DNA of 29,276 bases, from positions 1-29,276 of the forward strand of contig JAHZKU010000032.1 of NCBI GenBank assembly GCA_022600255.1. The letters run 5' to 3'. The position numbers were made by a program, and so were the translations under genes. Below the pieces are notes generated by a model. That model did not search any database, was not told the DNA's origin, and was given only the letters and a program-made list of their open reading frames with translations. Positions 1 through 8,291 of the stretch are shown here, piece by piece. Source of the DNA: Actinomycetes bacterium. Lineage in GTDB: Bacteria; Actinomycetota; Actinomycetes; S36-B12; GCA-2699445. How positions within the stretch are numbered: position 1 is the stretch's first letter; every line of letters starts with the position of its first letter.

Positions 1-71
1 ACCGTACACTCACGTGAGAGCGGATGTACTGGCTCGCGACCGAAAGGTGAACTGCGATCGATCAAATCTAC

Positions 72-884
72 ATGGTGCGCGACGCCGCGTTCGGATCAAA
101 TTTCAATACCAAGCTGGTGATCTCGCTGATCACCATCGGTTTGGTGCTCTACGACCGGCGCACCCGAAAACGATGGGACACGTTTTGGGTTTTTCTGACG
201 GCAACAGTGATCTGGACTCTGGTGGAGCTGTCCCTGCAACTGCGCGGTACTCGGGAACTGCCTGAGCGCATTCTGCTCGGGCAAGAACTGCCGTTGCCAG
301 TCTCTGCGGTCATCCAAGGCATGTCCGAGGCGGCCTTCATTGCCGTCCTGGGCCTGTTCGTTGGTGATCGGATTCTGCGCCGCAGCACGCGAACTCAAGC
401 TTGGATCGGGTTCGGCTTAATGTGCGTATTTGTGGCCTTCTTGGTCCTGCTGCAATCAGCCGGAAACGCTGGGTCCGCTGAGACCGTTGCATCCCGTCGC
501 GCGATGCTTACCGGCAGCAGTGTGCTGTTCCTTGTTATCGTCGTCGGATTTAACGTCTGGTTCTGGTGGCGCCGACCGCAGTTCCGACGTCGCACGGCAT
601 ATATGGCGCTGGTGATGCTCATTTTCGCCACGGTCTGGACTGCAGCCTCGGTGCTCGTGGGGTCCCGTTGGGTGGACGTGGAATCGACCGAAATGCTTGG
701 GGCCTTTCGACCCGCTTCTCAGATCGTCAGCCTGGCCACACTGGCCTACGACGTCGTACTGGAAATCACCCTAGCCTATCTGCCCTTCTTCGGGATTCCT
801 GTCCTCCTAGGGCTGATCAACAAACCAGACCCGCTAGACGAGCGCGACCTGTCCCTTGGCGAAGGCACGCCCACACCCAGGTAA
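72..884 (+). CDS. Polytopic membrane protein of unknown function
   Basis: I do not recognise the family. The 270-residue product has about seven or eight hydrophobic segments (roughly residues 12-28, 38-58, 79-98, 110-128, 146-166, 175-194 and 215-247) joined by short, often Arg-rich loops such as DRILRRSTR and WWRRPQFRRR, so it should sit in the cytoplasmic membrane. There is no signal peptide, ATP-binding motif or metal-binding His cluster. An in-frame TGA at 48-50 limits the start, and ATG 72 is the first start after it. No Shine-Dalgarno is visible, so it may be leaderless or start at the adjacent GTG 75. It converges on the CopCD gene; nothing links the two functionally. Confidence 0.7.
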   Translation: MVRDAAFGSNFNTKLVISLITIGLVLYDRRTRKRWDTFWVFLTATVIWTLVELSLQLRGTRELPERILLGQELPLPVSAVIQGMSEAAFIAVLGLFVGDRILRRSTRTQAWIGFGLMCVFVAFLVLLQSAGNAGSAETVASRRAMLTGSSVLFLVIVVGFNVWFWWRRPQFRRRTAYMALVMLIFATVWTAASVLVGSRWVDVESTEMLGAFRPASQIVSLATLAYDVVLEITLAYLPFFGIPVLLGLINKPDPLDERDLSLGEGTPTPR

Positions 885-947
885 GGGTGGGGCCAGTGAG
901 AAACATCGATGTGAATCGTCACGCAAGTGATGGAGGGCATCCCCTGC

Positions 948-964
948 GCTGCGGTATCTGCAGC
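948..964. terminator. Hairpin between convergent genes, possible bidirectional terminator
   Basis: GCTGCGG-TAT-CTGCAGC can form a 7-bp stem (one G-U pair) with a 3-nt loop. It lies between the stop of the plus-strand membrane protein (884) and the stop of the minus-strand CopCD gene (998), 33 nt beyond the latter. There is no T-tract on either side, so it is not a classical intrinsic terminator. The call rests on its symmetry and position. Confidence 0.35.
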
Positions 965-997
965 ACCAGTATCCCCGCGGTCGGTTAGCGGTGACGC

Positions 998-2539
998 CTA
1001 TCCGGTGGTTGCGGCGTTAACCAACCAGGCCGTCAGTGCGATGACGCCGAGCAAGATGAGCACTTCGGCGTAGGTGGTGAACCAAAGCTTGCGGCTGATC
1101 TGGTCGCTGGCCTCTTCAATCTGCGGACGCGTCGCCAGCTCAACACCTCCGGCTGATTCGCTGAGCATCGGTCCTTTGGGATCTGATGCTTCAGGCAGGT
1201 GCGGACGGCTGGTGCGCAGATCAACCGCCTGTTCCAGCACGGGTATCAGTCTGAAGTGATTGTAGGCGCCGATTGCCGCCACCACAGCGACCAGTACCAC
1301 TTTCGCGATGAGCGCTAGGCCCCAGGTGCTGGCCCACAATTGGCTTGGTTCGTCGAGGATCTCCACGGTCAATGCGACGCCCGCCAACCCTGCCAGTAGC
1401 AAGGACAGGCCAGCAACACTGGAGAACCGCACCGCTAGATAGGCAGCATCAAGAGCATGCATGGCTCGGCGGCGGTGCCACAACACGGTGGCCAGCATCG
1501 CAATGCCACCGACCCAGGTCGCTGCAGCGAATACGTGCACAATATCGCTGAGCCACACCAGCACACGTGGTGCGGCAGTCTCGGTATGACCATCGAACAG
1601 GAACGAGGCCAAATACAAACAGGCGCCGACGACCGCGACTACGGAGCGGCGCAGCGACGCAGCCACGATCGGGTCGCCTGGTTCGTGATGGGTCGTCGCC
1701 AGGGCAGCCTTCGGAGCAGTCGCATACGCCGTCCAGACCCCAACCAGAATCAGTACGCCACCCAACATTCGTAGCCCGACCGCGACGCCGTAAGTGCCTG
1801 ACCCCAGCAGGTCAGCGATCGAAGCCGGGGACAGTCCCGCGGCCCAGTCCCCGTCCTGGCGCATCGTGGAACGGGCCGCGACCTGGATGCACGAACCCCC
1901 GATCAATAACGCTGCCGACCAACGCACCCTCTGCACGACAAGGCGAACTTCGCTGTGCCGACCAGCCATCACCAAGCCGAGGAATACCAACCCGCCTATG
2001 CCCAGCACCGCACCCGTGATCATAAAAGTGGTGCCGACCCAACGAACCCATTGGGCCTGCGTGGTGTCCACCGGCTCGGCAAGTAGCTCATCAAGAACTG
2101 CGGGAGCACTTGGGTCCTGCGGTGGCGGCGAGTCTGTCGATGCCACCGCCCCGGGAACAGCAACCGTGAACTGGAAGGAACCGGTCTTCGGGTGAGTATC
2201 AGGAGCAGCCACCCGCCATTTCACGCCATACTTGCCCGACTCCAATGGGGTCGCCGGAGTGGCGACCCAGGTCAGACCGTCATCGGGAGTAGACACCTGG
2301 GCAGGGACTTGCTGCCCAGTCCGGTCTAACAGGACGATCCCAGCACCAGCCGGCTCGCCAGCCACACTGAACTGCAGCCGGACCTGCTTCACCAATTTTG
2401 ACAGCTGCGCGTTGTCGTCCGGTGTCGTCTTCACGAGATCCAGATGCGCCGCAGCCGGCCCCGCCACCATCAGTAACGCTGCAACGGTGATCACCAGAGC
2501 GACCAGCGAACGCTTCACAAACACTAGGCTCACCATCAT
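998..2539 (-). CDS. CopC-CopD fusion copper resistance/import protein
   Basis: 513 residues. A signal peptide (hydrophobic run about 11-31, ending GPAAAH) is followed by a CopC domain (about 32-130). The mature protein would begin with His, the usual CopC copper ligand, and a late DTHPKTGSFQFTV matches the conserved His-containing CopC strand. A linker (about 130-160) leads to a CopD-type membrane domain with eight or so helices, including FDGHT and DIVHVFAAATWVGGI, the conserved His-bearing CopD helices. The family binds copper outside the membrane and is thought to move or deliver it inward. The start is ATG 2539 or ATG 2536, with no clear Shine-Dalgarno. A broken BNR-type gene lies 24 nt upstream. 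The copper role is inferred from family. Confidence 0.88.
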   Translation of the reverse strand: MMVSLVFVKRSLVALVITVAALLMVAGPAAAHLDLVKTTPDDNAQLSKLVKQVRLQFSVAGEPAGAGIVLLDRTGQQVPAQVSTPDDGLTWVATPATPLESGKYGVKWRVAAPDTHPKTGSFQFTVAVPGAVASTDSPPPQDPSAPAVLDELLAEPVDTTQAQWVRWVGTTFMITGAVLGIGGLVFLGLVMAGRHSEVRLVVQRVRWSAALLIGGSCIQVAARSTMRQDGDWAAGLSPASIADLLGSGTYGVAVGLRMLGGVLILVGVWTAYATAPKAALATTHHEPGDPIVAASLRRSVVAVVGACLYLASFLFDGHTETAAPRVLVWLSDIVHVFAAATWVGGIAMLATVLWHRRRAMHALDAAYLAVRFSSVAGLSLLLAGLAGVALTVEILDEPSQLWASTWGLALIAKVVLVAVVAAIGAYNHFRLIPVLEQAVDLRTSRPHLPEASDPKGPMLSESAGGVELATRPQIEEASDQISRKLWFTTYAEVLILLGVIALTAWLVNAATTG

Positions 2540-2563
2540 TCACTAGGAGACCGGGGTCGCTGA

Positions 2564-3055
2564 TCAGCCAATCGAGAACAACATCGACTGGCTCAAGGCG
2601 AAACCGCCGCCGTCCCTGGCGGCAGCCGCCGCCTGAGCATCGGGAGCCTCACCAACCCTTGTCCAACTCTCGCCACAATCCGTGCTGCTGCACATCACGC
2701 CTTGTGGCCCCAGCCCCAACATCGTCGCATGAGTCCCAGCCGAGAGCAAAGCCAACACCGGAGCGTCCGAGACCGTCGTGAAGGCCTTGCCACCATCGGT
2801 GGATACTTGAAGCCCCGACTGGGTTGTGGCAAGAATCCGCTCACCGCTGTCGGCAAGAGTGACTGCTTGCACCTTGGCGCCGTTGCACGATTTCTCGTCA
2901 TCGTCGCTGACCATCAGAGCCTGGCCGCCGCCATCGCCGATCACGTCAGCGCCGCTCACGGCCAAGGCGTGAAAATCGATCTCGCCCTGGAGCGACACCG
3001 GGTTCCACGTCGCTCCAGCATCATCGCTGGTCAGTAGGCCCATCAGATTCGGCAA
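2564..3055 (-). pseudogene. 5'-truncated BNR/F510_1955-family glycosylhydrolase-like remnant
   Basis: The 163 residues read like the C-terminal half of F510_1955-type beta-propeller proteins: PNLMGLLTSDDAGATWNPV, GEIDFHALAV, GLQVSTDGGKAF and SSTDCGESWTRVG are successive BNR/Asp-box-like blades. Full-length members have about 300 residues with a signal peptide and earlier blades. Here the only start in the open frame is TTG 3055, directly before PNLMG. The frame upstream is closed by a TGA at 3098-3100, the 14 codons between show no family resemblance, and der ends at 3128. So the N-terminal half is physically absent. It is most likely a deletion remnant left beside CopCD. A short expressed protein cannot be excluded, but no signal peptide or ribosome site is seen. 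Confidence 0.6.
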
Positions 3056-3127
3056 CCAGGCCCGAGCTCTTAGCGCAACAGTTTGCTCCGATGTTCCTCA
3101 CTGGGAAGGGCGGAACGAGCTGGGGTG

Positions 3128-4585
3128 TTATCGGTCGCGCCGCTTAGTGCGGATCCGCAGGTTGATGGCGATTGGCGTGCCCGTGAACCCGAATTCCTCC
3201 CGCAGACGCCGTTCGACAAAGCGGCGATATCCGGCCTCCAGGAATCCGGTGGTGAACAGGATGAACGTCGGTGGCCTGGTGCTCGGTTGCGTGCCATAAA
3301 GGATGCGCGGTTGCTTCCCACCGCGAACAGGATGAGGATGTGCAGCGGCCAGTTCCTTGAGAAAAGCGTTCAGACGCCCGGTGGGGATTCTGGTCTGCCA
3401 ACCATCCAACGCGGCATCCAGCGCCCGGGTCAACCGATCCACGCGACGACCAGTAATCGCGGAGATATTCACCCGCGGCGCCCAATCCACGTGCGCCAAG
3501 TCACGCTCGAACTCAATCTCGAGGTACCGGCGGCGTTCATCGTCAACTAGGTCCCACTTGTTGAAGGCAATCACCAATGCCCGGCCCGCTTCTAGGACCA
3601 TGTTGATAATGCGCAAGTCCTGTTCGCTGAGCACGTCGGCGGAATCCAGCACCACGATGGCAACTTCGCATCTTTCGATGGCGGCTCGGCTGCGCAGGCT
3701 GGCGTAGTACTCGTGCCCGGATGCCTCTCGCACCCGACGTCGAATCCCGGCTGTGTCGACGAACATCCATTCCTGGCCGTCGATCTCCACGATCTCATCC
3801 ACGGGATCTACTGTGGTGCCGGCCTCGTCGTGCACCACGGCGCGGTTCTCCCCCGCCAGTTTATTGAGCAGGCTGGACTTGCCCACATTGGGCCGTCCCA
3901 CGAGGGCCACCCTGCGCAGCCCGCTGCCGGTCGAGCGGCGCCCGTGTTCAGGCAGCAGATCGATGACAGTCTCCAGCAGGTCACCACTCCCCCGACCGTG
4001 CAGGGCCGACACCGCATGCGGCTCGCCCAACCCCAGGGACCACAGCGAGCTCGCCTCGGCCTCGATATTGGCGTCGTCGGCCTTGTTGGCGACCAGAAGA
4101 ACGGGGTGGTCGGTGGCGCGTAGCAGGGGCACCACCTCCTCGTCGGACGCGGTCGGCCCAACGGTAGCGTCCACAACAAAGAGGATCACATCGGCCTGCG
4201 TCATCGCCCGTTCCGCTTGCTCACTCACGGAGGCGGCCCGACCCGTGGCATCCCGATCCCAGCCGCCGGTGTCCAGCAAAATGAAGCGCCGGCCTGCCCA
4301 TTCGGTAACGTGGGCGACCCGGTCGCGGGTAACACCTGGGAAGTCCTCCACCACGGCCTCACGGCGACCGATGAAGCGGTTGACCAGAGCTGACTTCCCG
4401 ACGTTAGGCCGACCCACAACTGCCACAACCGGCAGCAGGTCCAAGTTTTCCTCGTCGTCGTCGATCTCGATCGCTTCCGCCTCGGCCGCCTGCTGCGCAC
4501 TCGCGAGGAGGGCGGCTTCGTCGTCATCGGTTGCGTCGGTAACCCAGGCGGCGTCGTCGGGTTCGTGCTCAGACTGCGGGTTCAC
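3128..4585 (-). CDS. der: GTPase Der (EngA), ribosome assembly
   Basis: 485 residues with tandem GTPase domains that act in 50S subunit maturation. Domain 1 has GRPNVGKS (58-65), a DTGG G3 motif and NKAD. Domain 2 has a second GRPNVGKS, DTAG and NKWD. A C-terminal KH-like domain follows, with RLNAFLKEL and GTQPSTRPPTFILF. The acidic, unstructured first ~50 residues are typical of actinobacterial Der. An upstream TTG at 4642 would overlap cmk by 35 nt and has no ribosome site. GTG 4585 is preceded by GGAG with a 6-nt spacer and begins 22 nt after the cmk stop, so I use it. It is the last gene of the cmk-der pair and probably translated from the same mRNA. Confidence 0.96.
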   Translation of the reverse strand: MNPQSEHEPDDAAWVTDATDDDEAALLASAQQAAEAEAIEIDDDEENLDLLPVVAVVGRPNVGKSALVNRFIGRREAVVEDFPGVTRDRVAHVTEWAGRRFILLDTGGWDRDATGRAASVSEQAERAMTQADVILFVVDATVGPTASDEEVVPLLRATDHPVLLVANKADDANIEAEASSLWSLGLGEPHAVSALHGRGSGDLLETVIDLLPEHGRRSTGSGLRRVALVGRPNVGKSSLLNKLAGENRAVVHDEAGTTVDPVDEIVEIDGQEWMFVDTAGIRRRVREASGHEYYASLRSRAAIERCEVAIVVLDSADVLSEQDLRIINMVLEAGRALVIAFNKWDLVDDERRRYLEIEFERDLAHVDWAPRVNISAITGRRVDRLTRALDAALDGWQTRIPTGRLNAFLKELAAAHPHPVRGGKQPRILYGTQPSTRPPTFILFTTGFLEAGYRRFVERRLREEFGFTGTPIAINLRIRTKRRDR

Positions 4586-4607
4586 TAGCGACTCCAGGCT
4601 CGGGTGA

Positions 4608-5324
4608 TCAGGGACTCTGCAAATCTGCCGGGTTCGAGCCAATCACGTTTGCCACGAGATCAGAAACGGCGGCGATGGTTTGCGGCAAGGTGAGTTCGGT
4701 GGCGTCAACCACGTGTGCGTCGACTGCCAGTTGCAGGGGCGAGGCCTTCCGACTGGAATCTGCGGCATCCCGATTGCGCAATGATTCTTCGGTCGCCGCG
4801 ACATCCTGCGTGCCTCGCGCCGACGCCTGATTTTCCGCGGCACGCCGCTGGGCGCGCACCTGTGGATCCGCCGTGAGGTAGACCTTCGGGTCGGCTTGTG
4901 GCAAAACGACTGAGCCGATGTCCCGCCCTTCCACCACGATGCCGCGGCCCGCCTTGGCGGCTTGGGTGACTGCGGCGCGTTGTAGGGTGACGAGCCGTTC
5001 CCGAACCGCAGGCACGGCACTGACTGCGCTCACCGCCCCGGTTACGGAGGTACTGCGAATCGCCTCGCTCACGTCAGTACCGTCAACGCTGATGGTTGGT
5101 TCGCTGGGATTCATGCCGCTCACCAGCGTCGGACGGTCTGCCAAAGCGGCGATGGCTTCCGGCTCTGCGAGGTCGACCCCCGCAGTCAACATGAACCAGG
5201 TAATCGCCCGATACATGGCGCCCGTGTCTAGGTAGTCCAAGTCGAACTCTGCGGCGACGCCCTTCGAAACGCTTGATTTACCCGACCCGCTCGGGCCGTC
5301 GATGGCCACCACAACTTCCGACAT
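4608..5324 (-). CDS. cmk: Cytidylate kinase
   Basis: Phosphorylates CMP and dCMP to the diphosphates with ATP. 238 residues, close to the usual 220-230. The P-loop GPSGSGKSS is at 9-17, followed by the CMP-binding block DYLDTGAMYRAITW and GRGIVVEGRDIGSVVLP, with the LID arginines in RAQRRAAE. Start choice: a TTG at 5408 gives a 28-residue unconserved leader. Two adjacent ATGs at 5327 and 5324 follow GGGAG, and the second has the better spacing (4 nt) and begins MSEVVVAIDG like family members. In Streptomyces-type orders tyrA lies between aroH and cmk; here only about 100 nt separates them. Confidence 0.95.
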   Translation of the reverse strand: MSEVVVAIDGPSGSGKSSVSKGVAAEFDLDYLDTGAMYRAITWFMLTAGVDLAEPEAIAALADRPTLVSGMNPSEPTISVDGTDVSEAIRSTSVTGAVSAVSAVPAVRERLVTLQRAAVTQAAKAGRGIVVEGRDIGSVVLPQADPKVYLTADPQVRAQRRAAENQASARGTQDVAATEESLRNRDAADSSRKASPLQLAVDAHVVDATELTLPQTIAAVSDLVANVIGSNPADLQSP

Positions 5325-5428
5325 CATGCTCCCACTCTGGACCGGCCAATGAACGTGCGTTTGCGGTGTTGCCGGGGTGAGTCGCAGCAATGGGTCCGCT
5401 GCCCTCAAATCTACTGCCCCACGGGTGA

Positions 5429-5791
5429 CTATTGCGCAAGATCAAGGCGCAGCGTTTCTGCACCGCGCGTGTAGACGTGATTCACCTGCGCCCTGGGCAC
5501 GGCTAGGTCGGCATGGATCATCACCCGCACCACACGCGGTAAGGCGCCCGCAACATCCAATTCCCGAGCACAGATCAGCGGTACGTCCTCCAAGCCGATA
5601 CCGCGCGCCGCCGCCGCAGGAAACGCGCTCACGAGATCTGGTGTGGACGTGAAGATAGCACTCACGAGATCGTCCGAAGACAACGCGTTGCGCTCCATAA
5701 TCAGATTCAGGAGTTCGACTACGGCTTCTTTCATCTCCTCGGCGTCATCCGCCTGGAGTTGTGTTGCTCCCCTGATCGCACGCAGTGCCAC
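5429..5791 (-). CDS. aroH: Monofunctional chorismate mutase, AroH type
   Basis: Converts chorismate to prephenate, the entry to Phe and Tyr synthesis. 120 residues, the normal length of the Bacillus subtilis AroH fold, which is a trimer. Active-site equivalents are visible: Arg7 in RAIRGATQ, Glu77 in CARELDV, Arg89 in LPRVVRVMIH, Tyr107 in NHVYTRG and Arg115 in TLRLDL. GTG 5791 is preceded by GGAG with a 5-nt spacer. It sits between rluB (49 nt upstream) and cmk in the same direction. Its substrate is the product of AroC encoded at the other end of this window. Confidence 0.95.
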   Translation of the reverse strand: MALRAIRGATQLQADDAEEMKEAVVELLNLIMERNALSSDDLVSAIFTSTPDLVSAFPAAAARGIGLEDVPLICARELDVAGALPRVVRVMIHADLAVPRAQVNHVYTRGAETLRLDLAQ

Positions 5792-5840
5792 TGTCTCTCC
5801 GCTCGTCTTCTATAGCCTAAGGGTTCCGGAGTACCGGTAC

Positions 5841-6614
5841 TCACTCATGTGCCGGTGCGACCGATTCCCCATACAACTTGCGGACGGCCGCGGGGGGTAG
5901 CTCTTTGAGCTGGCCGGGCTTGAGTGAGTCTAGGCTCAGGGATCCGATTCGGGTGCGAACCAACTCCAGCACCGGGTGGCCCACCGCCGCCAGCATCCGT
6001 CGCACAATATGCTTGCGGCCCTCATGCAGACTGATCTGCACAATCGCCCTGTCTTGGAGTGTGGTGACGACATGAAAAGAATCGGCCCGTGCCGGACCAT
6101 CCTCTAGGTCGACACCGGCCCGCAGCCGGCGCGCCACCGACTTGGCGATCGGAGCCTCGACTGTGGCGCGATACGTCTTGACCACCTCGTAGCTGGGGTG
6201 GCTCAGCCGCTGCGCTAGTTCCCCATCGTTGGTGAGCAACAGCAGCCCAGTAGTATCGGCATCCAAACGTCCCACGTGGAAAAGGCGCTCGTGGCGATCT
6301 GTCACCAAGTCGCCCACACACGGCCTGCCCCTGTCATCGGACATCGCCGAGAGCATCCCCTTGGGCTTGTTCAGCATCAGCACCACTAAGCCGGCTTGGG
6401 TGGGGATCACCTTGCCATCAACTTGAATCTGCACAAGGGCTGGATCCACCTGCATGCCCTGCCGTGCCACGACTTGGCCATCGACCTTGACCCGACCCGC
6501 TGCGATCAGGACTTCACACTTGCGGCGCGATCCCACTCCCGCCGCCGCCAGCACCTTCTGCAACCGTTGTGGGCCGACCGGTGTCGCCCCAACCTGATCA
6601 GGCCCCTCGCTCAT
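5841..6614 (-). CDS. rluB: 23S rRNA pseudouridine synthase, RluB family
   Basis: Isomerises a uridine in 23S rRNA to pseudouridine; RluB-family enzymes act near position 2605. 257 residues. An S4 RNA-binding domain (about 18-65: QRLQKVLAAAGVGSRRKCE, GRVKVDGQVV) precedes the catalytic domain with GRLDADTTGLLLLTNDG, where the Asp is the nucleophile. MLNKPKGMLSA and GRKHIVRRML are further family signatures. A longer reading from 6800 overlaps scpB by more than 160 nt and adds 62 unrelated residues. ATG 6614 lies 19 nt beyond the scpB stop with AAGG upstream, so I use it. The exact target base is inferred from family. Confidence 0.94.
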   Translation of the reverse strand: MSEGPDQVGATPVGPQRLQKVLAAAGVGSRRKCEVLIAAGRVKVDGQVVARQGMQVDPALVQIQVDGKVIPTQAGLVVLMLNKPKGMLSAMSDDRGRPCVGDLVTDRHERLFHVGRLDADTTGLLLLTNDGELAQRLSHPSYEVVKTYRATVEAPIAKSVARRLRAGVDLEDGPARADSFHVVTTLQDRAIVQISLHEGRKHIVRRMLAAVGHPVLELVRTRIGSLSLDSLKPGQLKELPPAAVRKLYGESVAPAHE

Positions 6615-6633
6615 TGCTCCGCCTTGCTGCTTC

Positions 6634-7299
6634 TCAAGCCGTGAGTAGATCTTCCATGCTGTGCAGATCTGGCAAATGATCAGCGATGGGTGGCAGTTCG
6701 GACACGGACGACAATCCCATCCGATCCAGGAAGTGACCAGTAGTTCCGAACAGAATCGCCCCGGTGGCGGGATCTTCGCCGACCTCCGCTGCCAAACCAC
6801 GGCTCAGCAACGTACGGATGACGCCGTCGGCATTCACCCCGCGCACCGAAGCAACGTGCGCACGTGACACTGGCTGGCGATAGGCGATGATGGCCAAGGT
6901 CTCTAGCGCAGCCTGGGTCAGTTTGGCCTGCCGACCGTCGGTGACGTATCGCGCAACCAGATCGGCGCAGCTCGCGCTGGTGTAGAAGCGCCAAGCTCCG
7001 GTGACCTCACGCAATTCGAAGCCGCGCTCCTGCAAGGAATACTGGGCAGCGAGATCTAACAGCGTCGCTTCGATGTCGTCGGCCTGCGCGCCACAGACCT
7101 CAGCAAGTTCGGTAACCGTGATGGGTTCGTCGGCCATCAGCAGCAGCGCCTCCACCCCTGCTGCCAACGAGGGAGCGCCTAACTGGAACGGTTCCTCGGA
7201 GGCCGGGCCACTCTCCCCTGATGTGAAGCTTGGGTCTTGTTCAGCATGAACATCTTGGGCGGGATTGACATCTTGGTCAGGATTGGTCGGGTCGGTCAC
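6634..7299 (-). CDS. scpB: Segregation and condensation protein B
   Basis: Winged-helix partner of SMC and ScpA in the bacterial condensin that compacts and separates chromosomes. 221 residues. A disordered acidic N-terminus (1-40) is followed by two winged-helix domains, with LAAGVEALLLMADEPITV at the start of the first and the family hallmark LETLAIIAYRQPVSRAHV around 130-150. The second domain continues VRGVNADGVIRTLLSRGL. Its ATG overlaps the scpA stop by 4 nt (ATGA), a coupling expected for subunits of one complex. rluB follows 19 nt downstream. Confidence 0.95.
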   Translation of the reverse strand: MTDPTNPDQDVNPAQDVHAEQDPSFTSGESGPASEEPFQLGAPSLAAGVEALLLMADEPITVTELAEVCGAQADDIEATLLDLAAQYSLQERGFELREVTGAWRFYTSASCADLVARYVTDGRQAKLTQAALETLAIIAYRQPVSRAHVASVRGVNADGVIRTLLSRGLAAEVGEDPATGAILFGTTGHFLDRMGLSSVSELPPIADHLPDLHSMEDLLTA

Positions 7300-8234
7300 A
7301 CCGGCTCACTTTCTACACGCTGGGCAGTTTCATCCGATTCATCAAATTCCGCGTTCACGAACACATCTCCGCTAGCGCTGCCTTGCCACGTGACGTGTAA
7401 TTCGGCCAGCGGCCCCACCTGCTCAAAGGCGATGACCTTCTGCCGATACAGGTCAAGTAGCCCTAGGAACCGGGCGATCACATGGGGGGTGTCCGGGCAC
7501 TGCGCGGTGAGCTCTGTGAAAGAGGCGCTGCCTGATGTCCGCAACTGCTCAACCATCAAGAACGCCTGCTCGCGGACGTTCACCGGTGGCGCGTGTACGT
7601 GCGAGACACTCACACTAGGTTCCGGCTTGGGCGTCATCGCCGCCACCGCGAGCTGGGCAAATGCGTCCCCGGAAATCCCCATCACGACATCTGGCAACAG
7701 TTGGGCCAAGCCTGGGTCAAGGCCCACTGTCCGTGGCACGCGGGGCGGGGCATTGTTGAGCTTTGCCTCGAACAACGCAGAGACGTCCTTAAACGCTCGA
7801 TACTGCATCAGTCTGGCGAAGAGGAGGTCGCGGGCCTCTAGCAGTGCGATGTCCTCGGCATCCTCCTCCGACTCCCCTGGCAGCAGCCGCGCCGCCTTCA
7901 GATCCAGCAGGATTGCAGCCACGACTAGGAACTCTGTGGTTTCATCTAGATCCCAGAACTCGCCTTGGGCGCGGACGTGTTTAATGAAGTCGTCGGTAAC
8001 ATCGTGCAGCGCAAGCACGGTTACTTCCAGCTTGTGCTTGGCGATCAGCGATAGCAGCAGGTCGAATGGGCCTTCGAAGCCGGTAACCCGTACCTCGAAG
8101 GCTTTGCGCTCCCCTGCATCAACCGTGGGCTGGTCCAAGCTGGCATCAATGACTGGCGCAGCCTGGGACTGTGCTGCAGATGCTGAGTCCGTGGGCAACC
8201 CGGCGGGCTGCCCCAAGTCTGCGGTATCTGACAC
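7296..8234 (-). CDS. scpA: Segregation and condensation protein A (kleisin)
   Basis: Kleisin subunit that bridges the SMC heads and binds ScpB. 312 residues. The conserved part begins at about residue 46 with FEVRVTGFEGPFDLLLSLI, then EFLVVAAILLDLKAARLLPG, and a C-terminal winged helix around 220-290 (FTELTAQCP, HVIARFLGLLDLYRQK). The start is given as GTG 8234. The first 45 residues are Ala/Ser/Asp-rich and unconserved, and no strong Shine-Dalgarno is seen, so an internal start cannot be excluded. In mycobacteria a parA-like gene lies just upstream; here xerD ends only 57 nt away and parA is missing from this position. Confidence 0.94.
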   Translation of the reverse strand: MSDTADLGQPAGLPTDSASAAQSQAAPVIDASLDQPTVDAGERKAFEVRVTGFEGPFDLLLSLIAKHKLEVTVLALHDVTDDFIKHVRAQGEFWDLDETTEFLVVAAILLDLKAARLLPGESEEDAEDIALLEARDLLFARLMQYRAFKDVSALFEAKLNNAPPRVPRTVGLDPGLAQLLPDVVMGISGDAFAQLAVAAMTPKPEPSVSVSHVHAPPVNVREQAFLMVEQLRTSGSASFTELTAQCPDTPHVIARFLGLLDLYRQKVIAFEQVGPLAELHVTWQGSASGDVFVNAEFDESDETAQRVESEPV

Positions 8235-8291
8235 CTATCGACCGTAACCCACGATTCTGGCCGCAACGGGTATCGGCACCGAGTGTCTCGG

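Noticed and set aside
3753..4607. 284-codon plus-strand open frame opposite der
   Set aside because: Ser/Arg/Thr-rich shadow of the well-supported der gene on the other strand, with no recognisable domain.
7237..8247. 336-codon plus-strand open frame opposite scpA/scpB
   Set aside because: Low-complexity Ser-rich translation antisense to two clear genes; a high-GC shadow frame.
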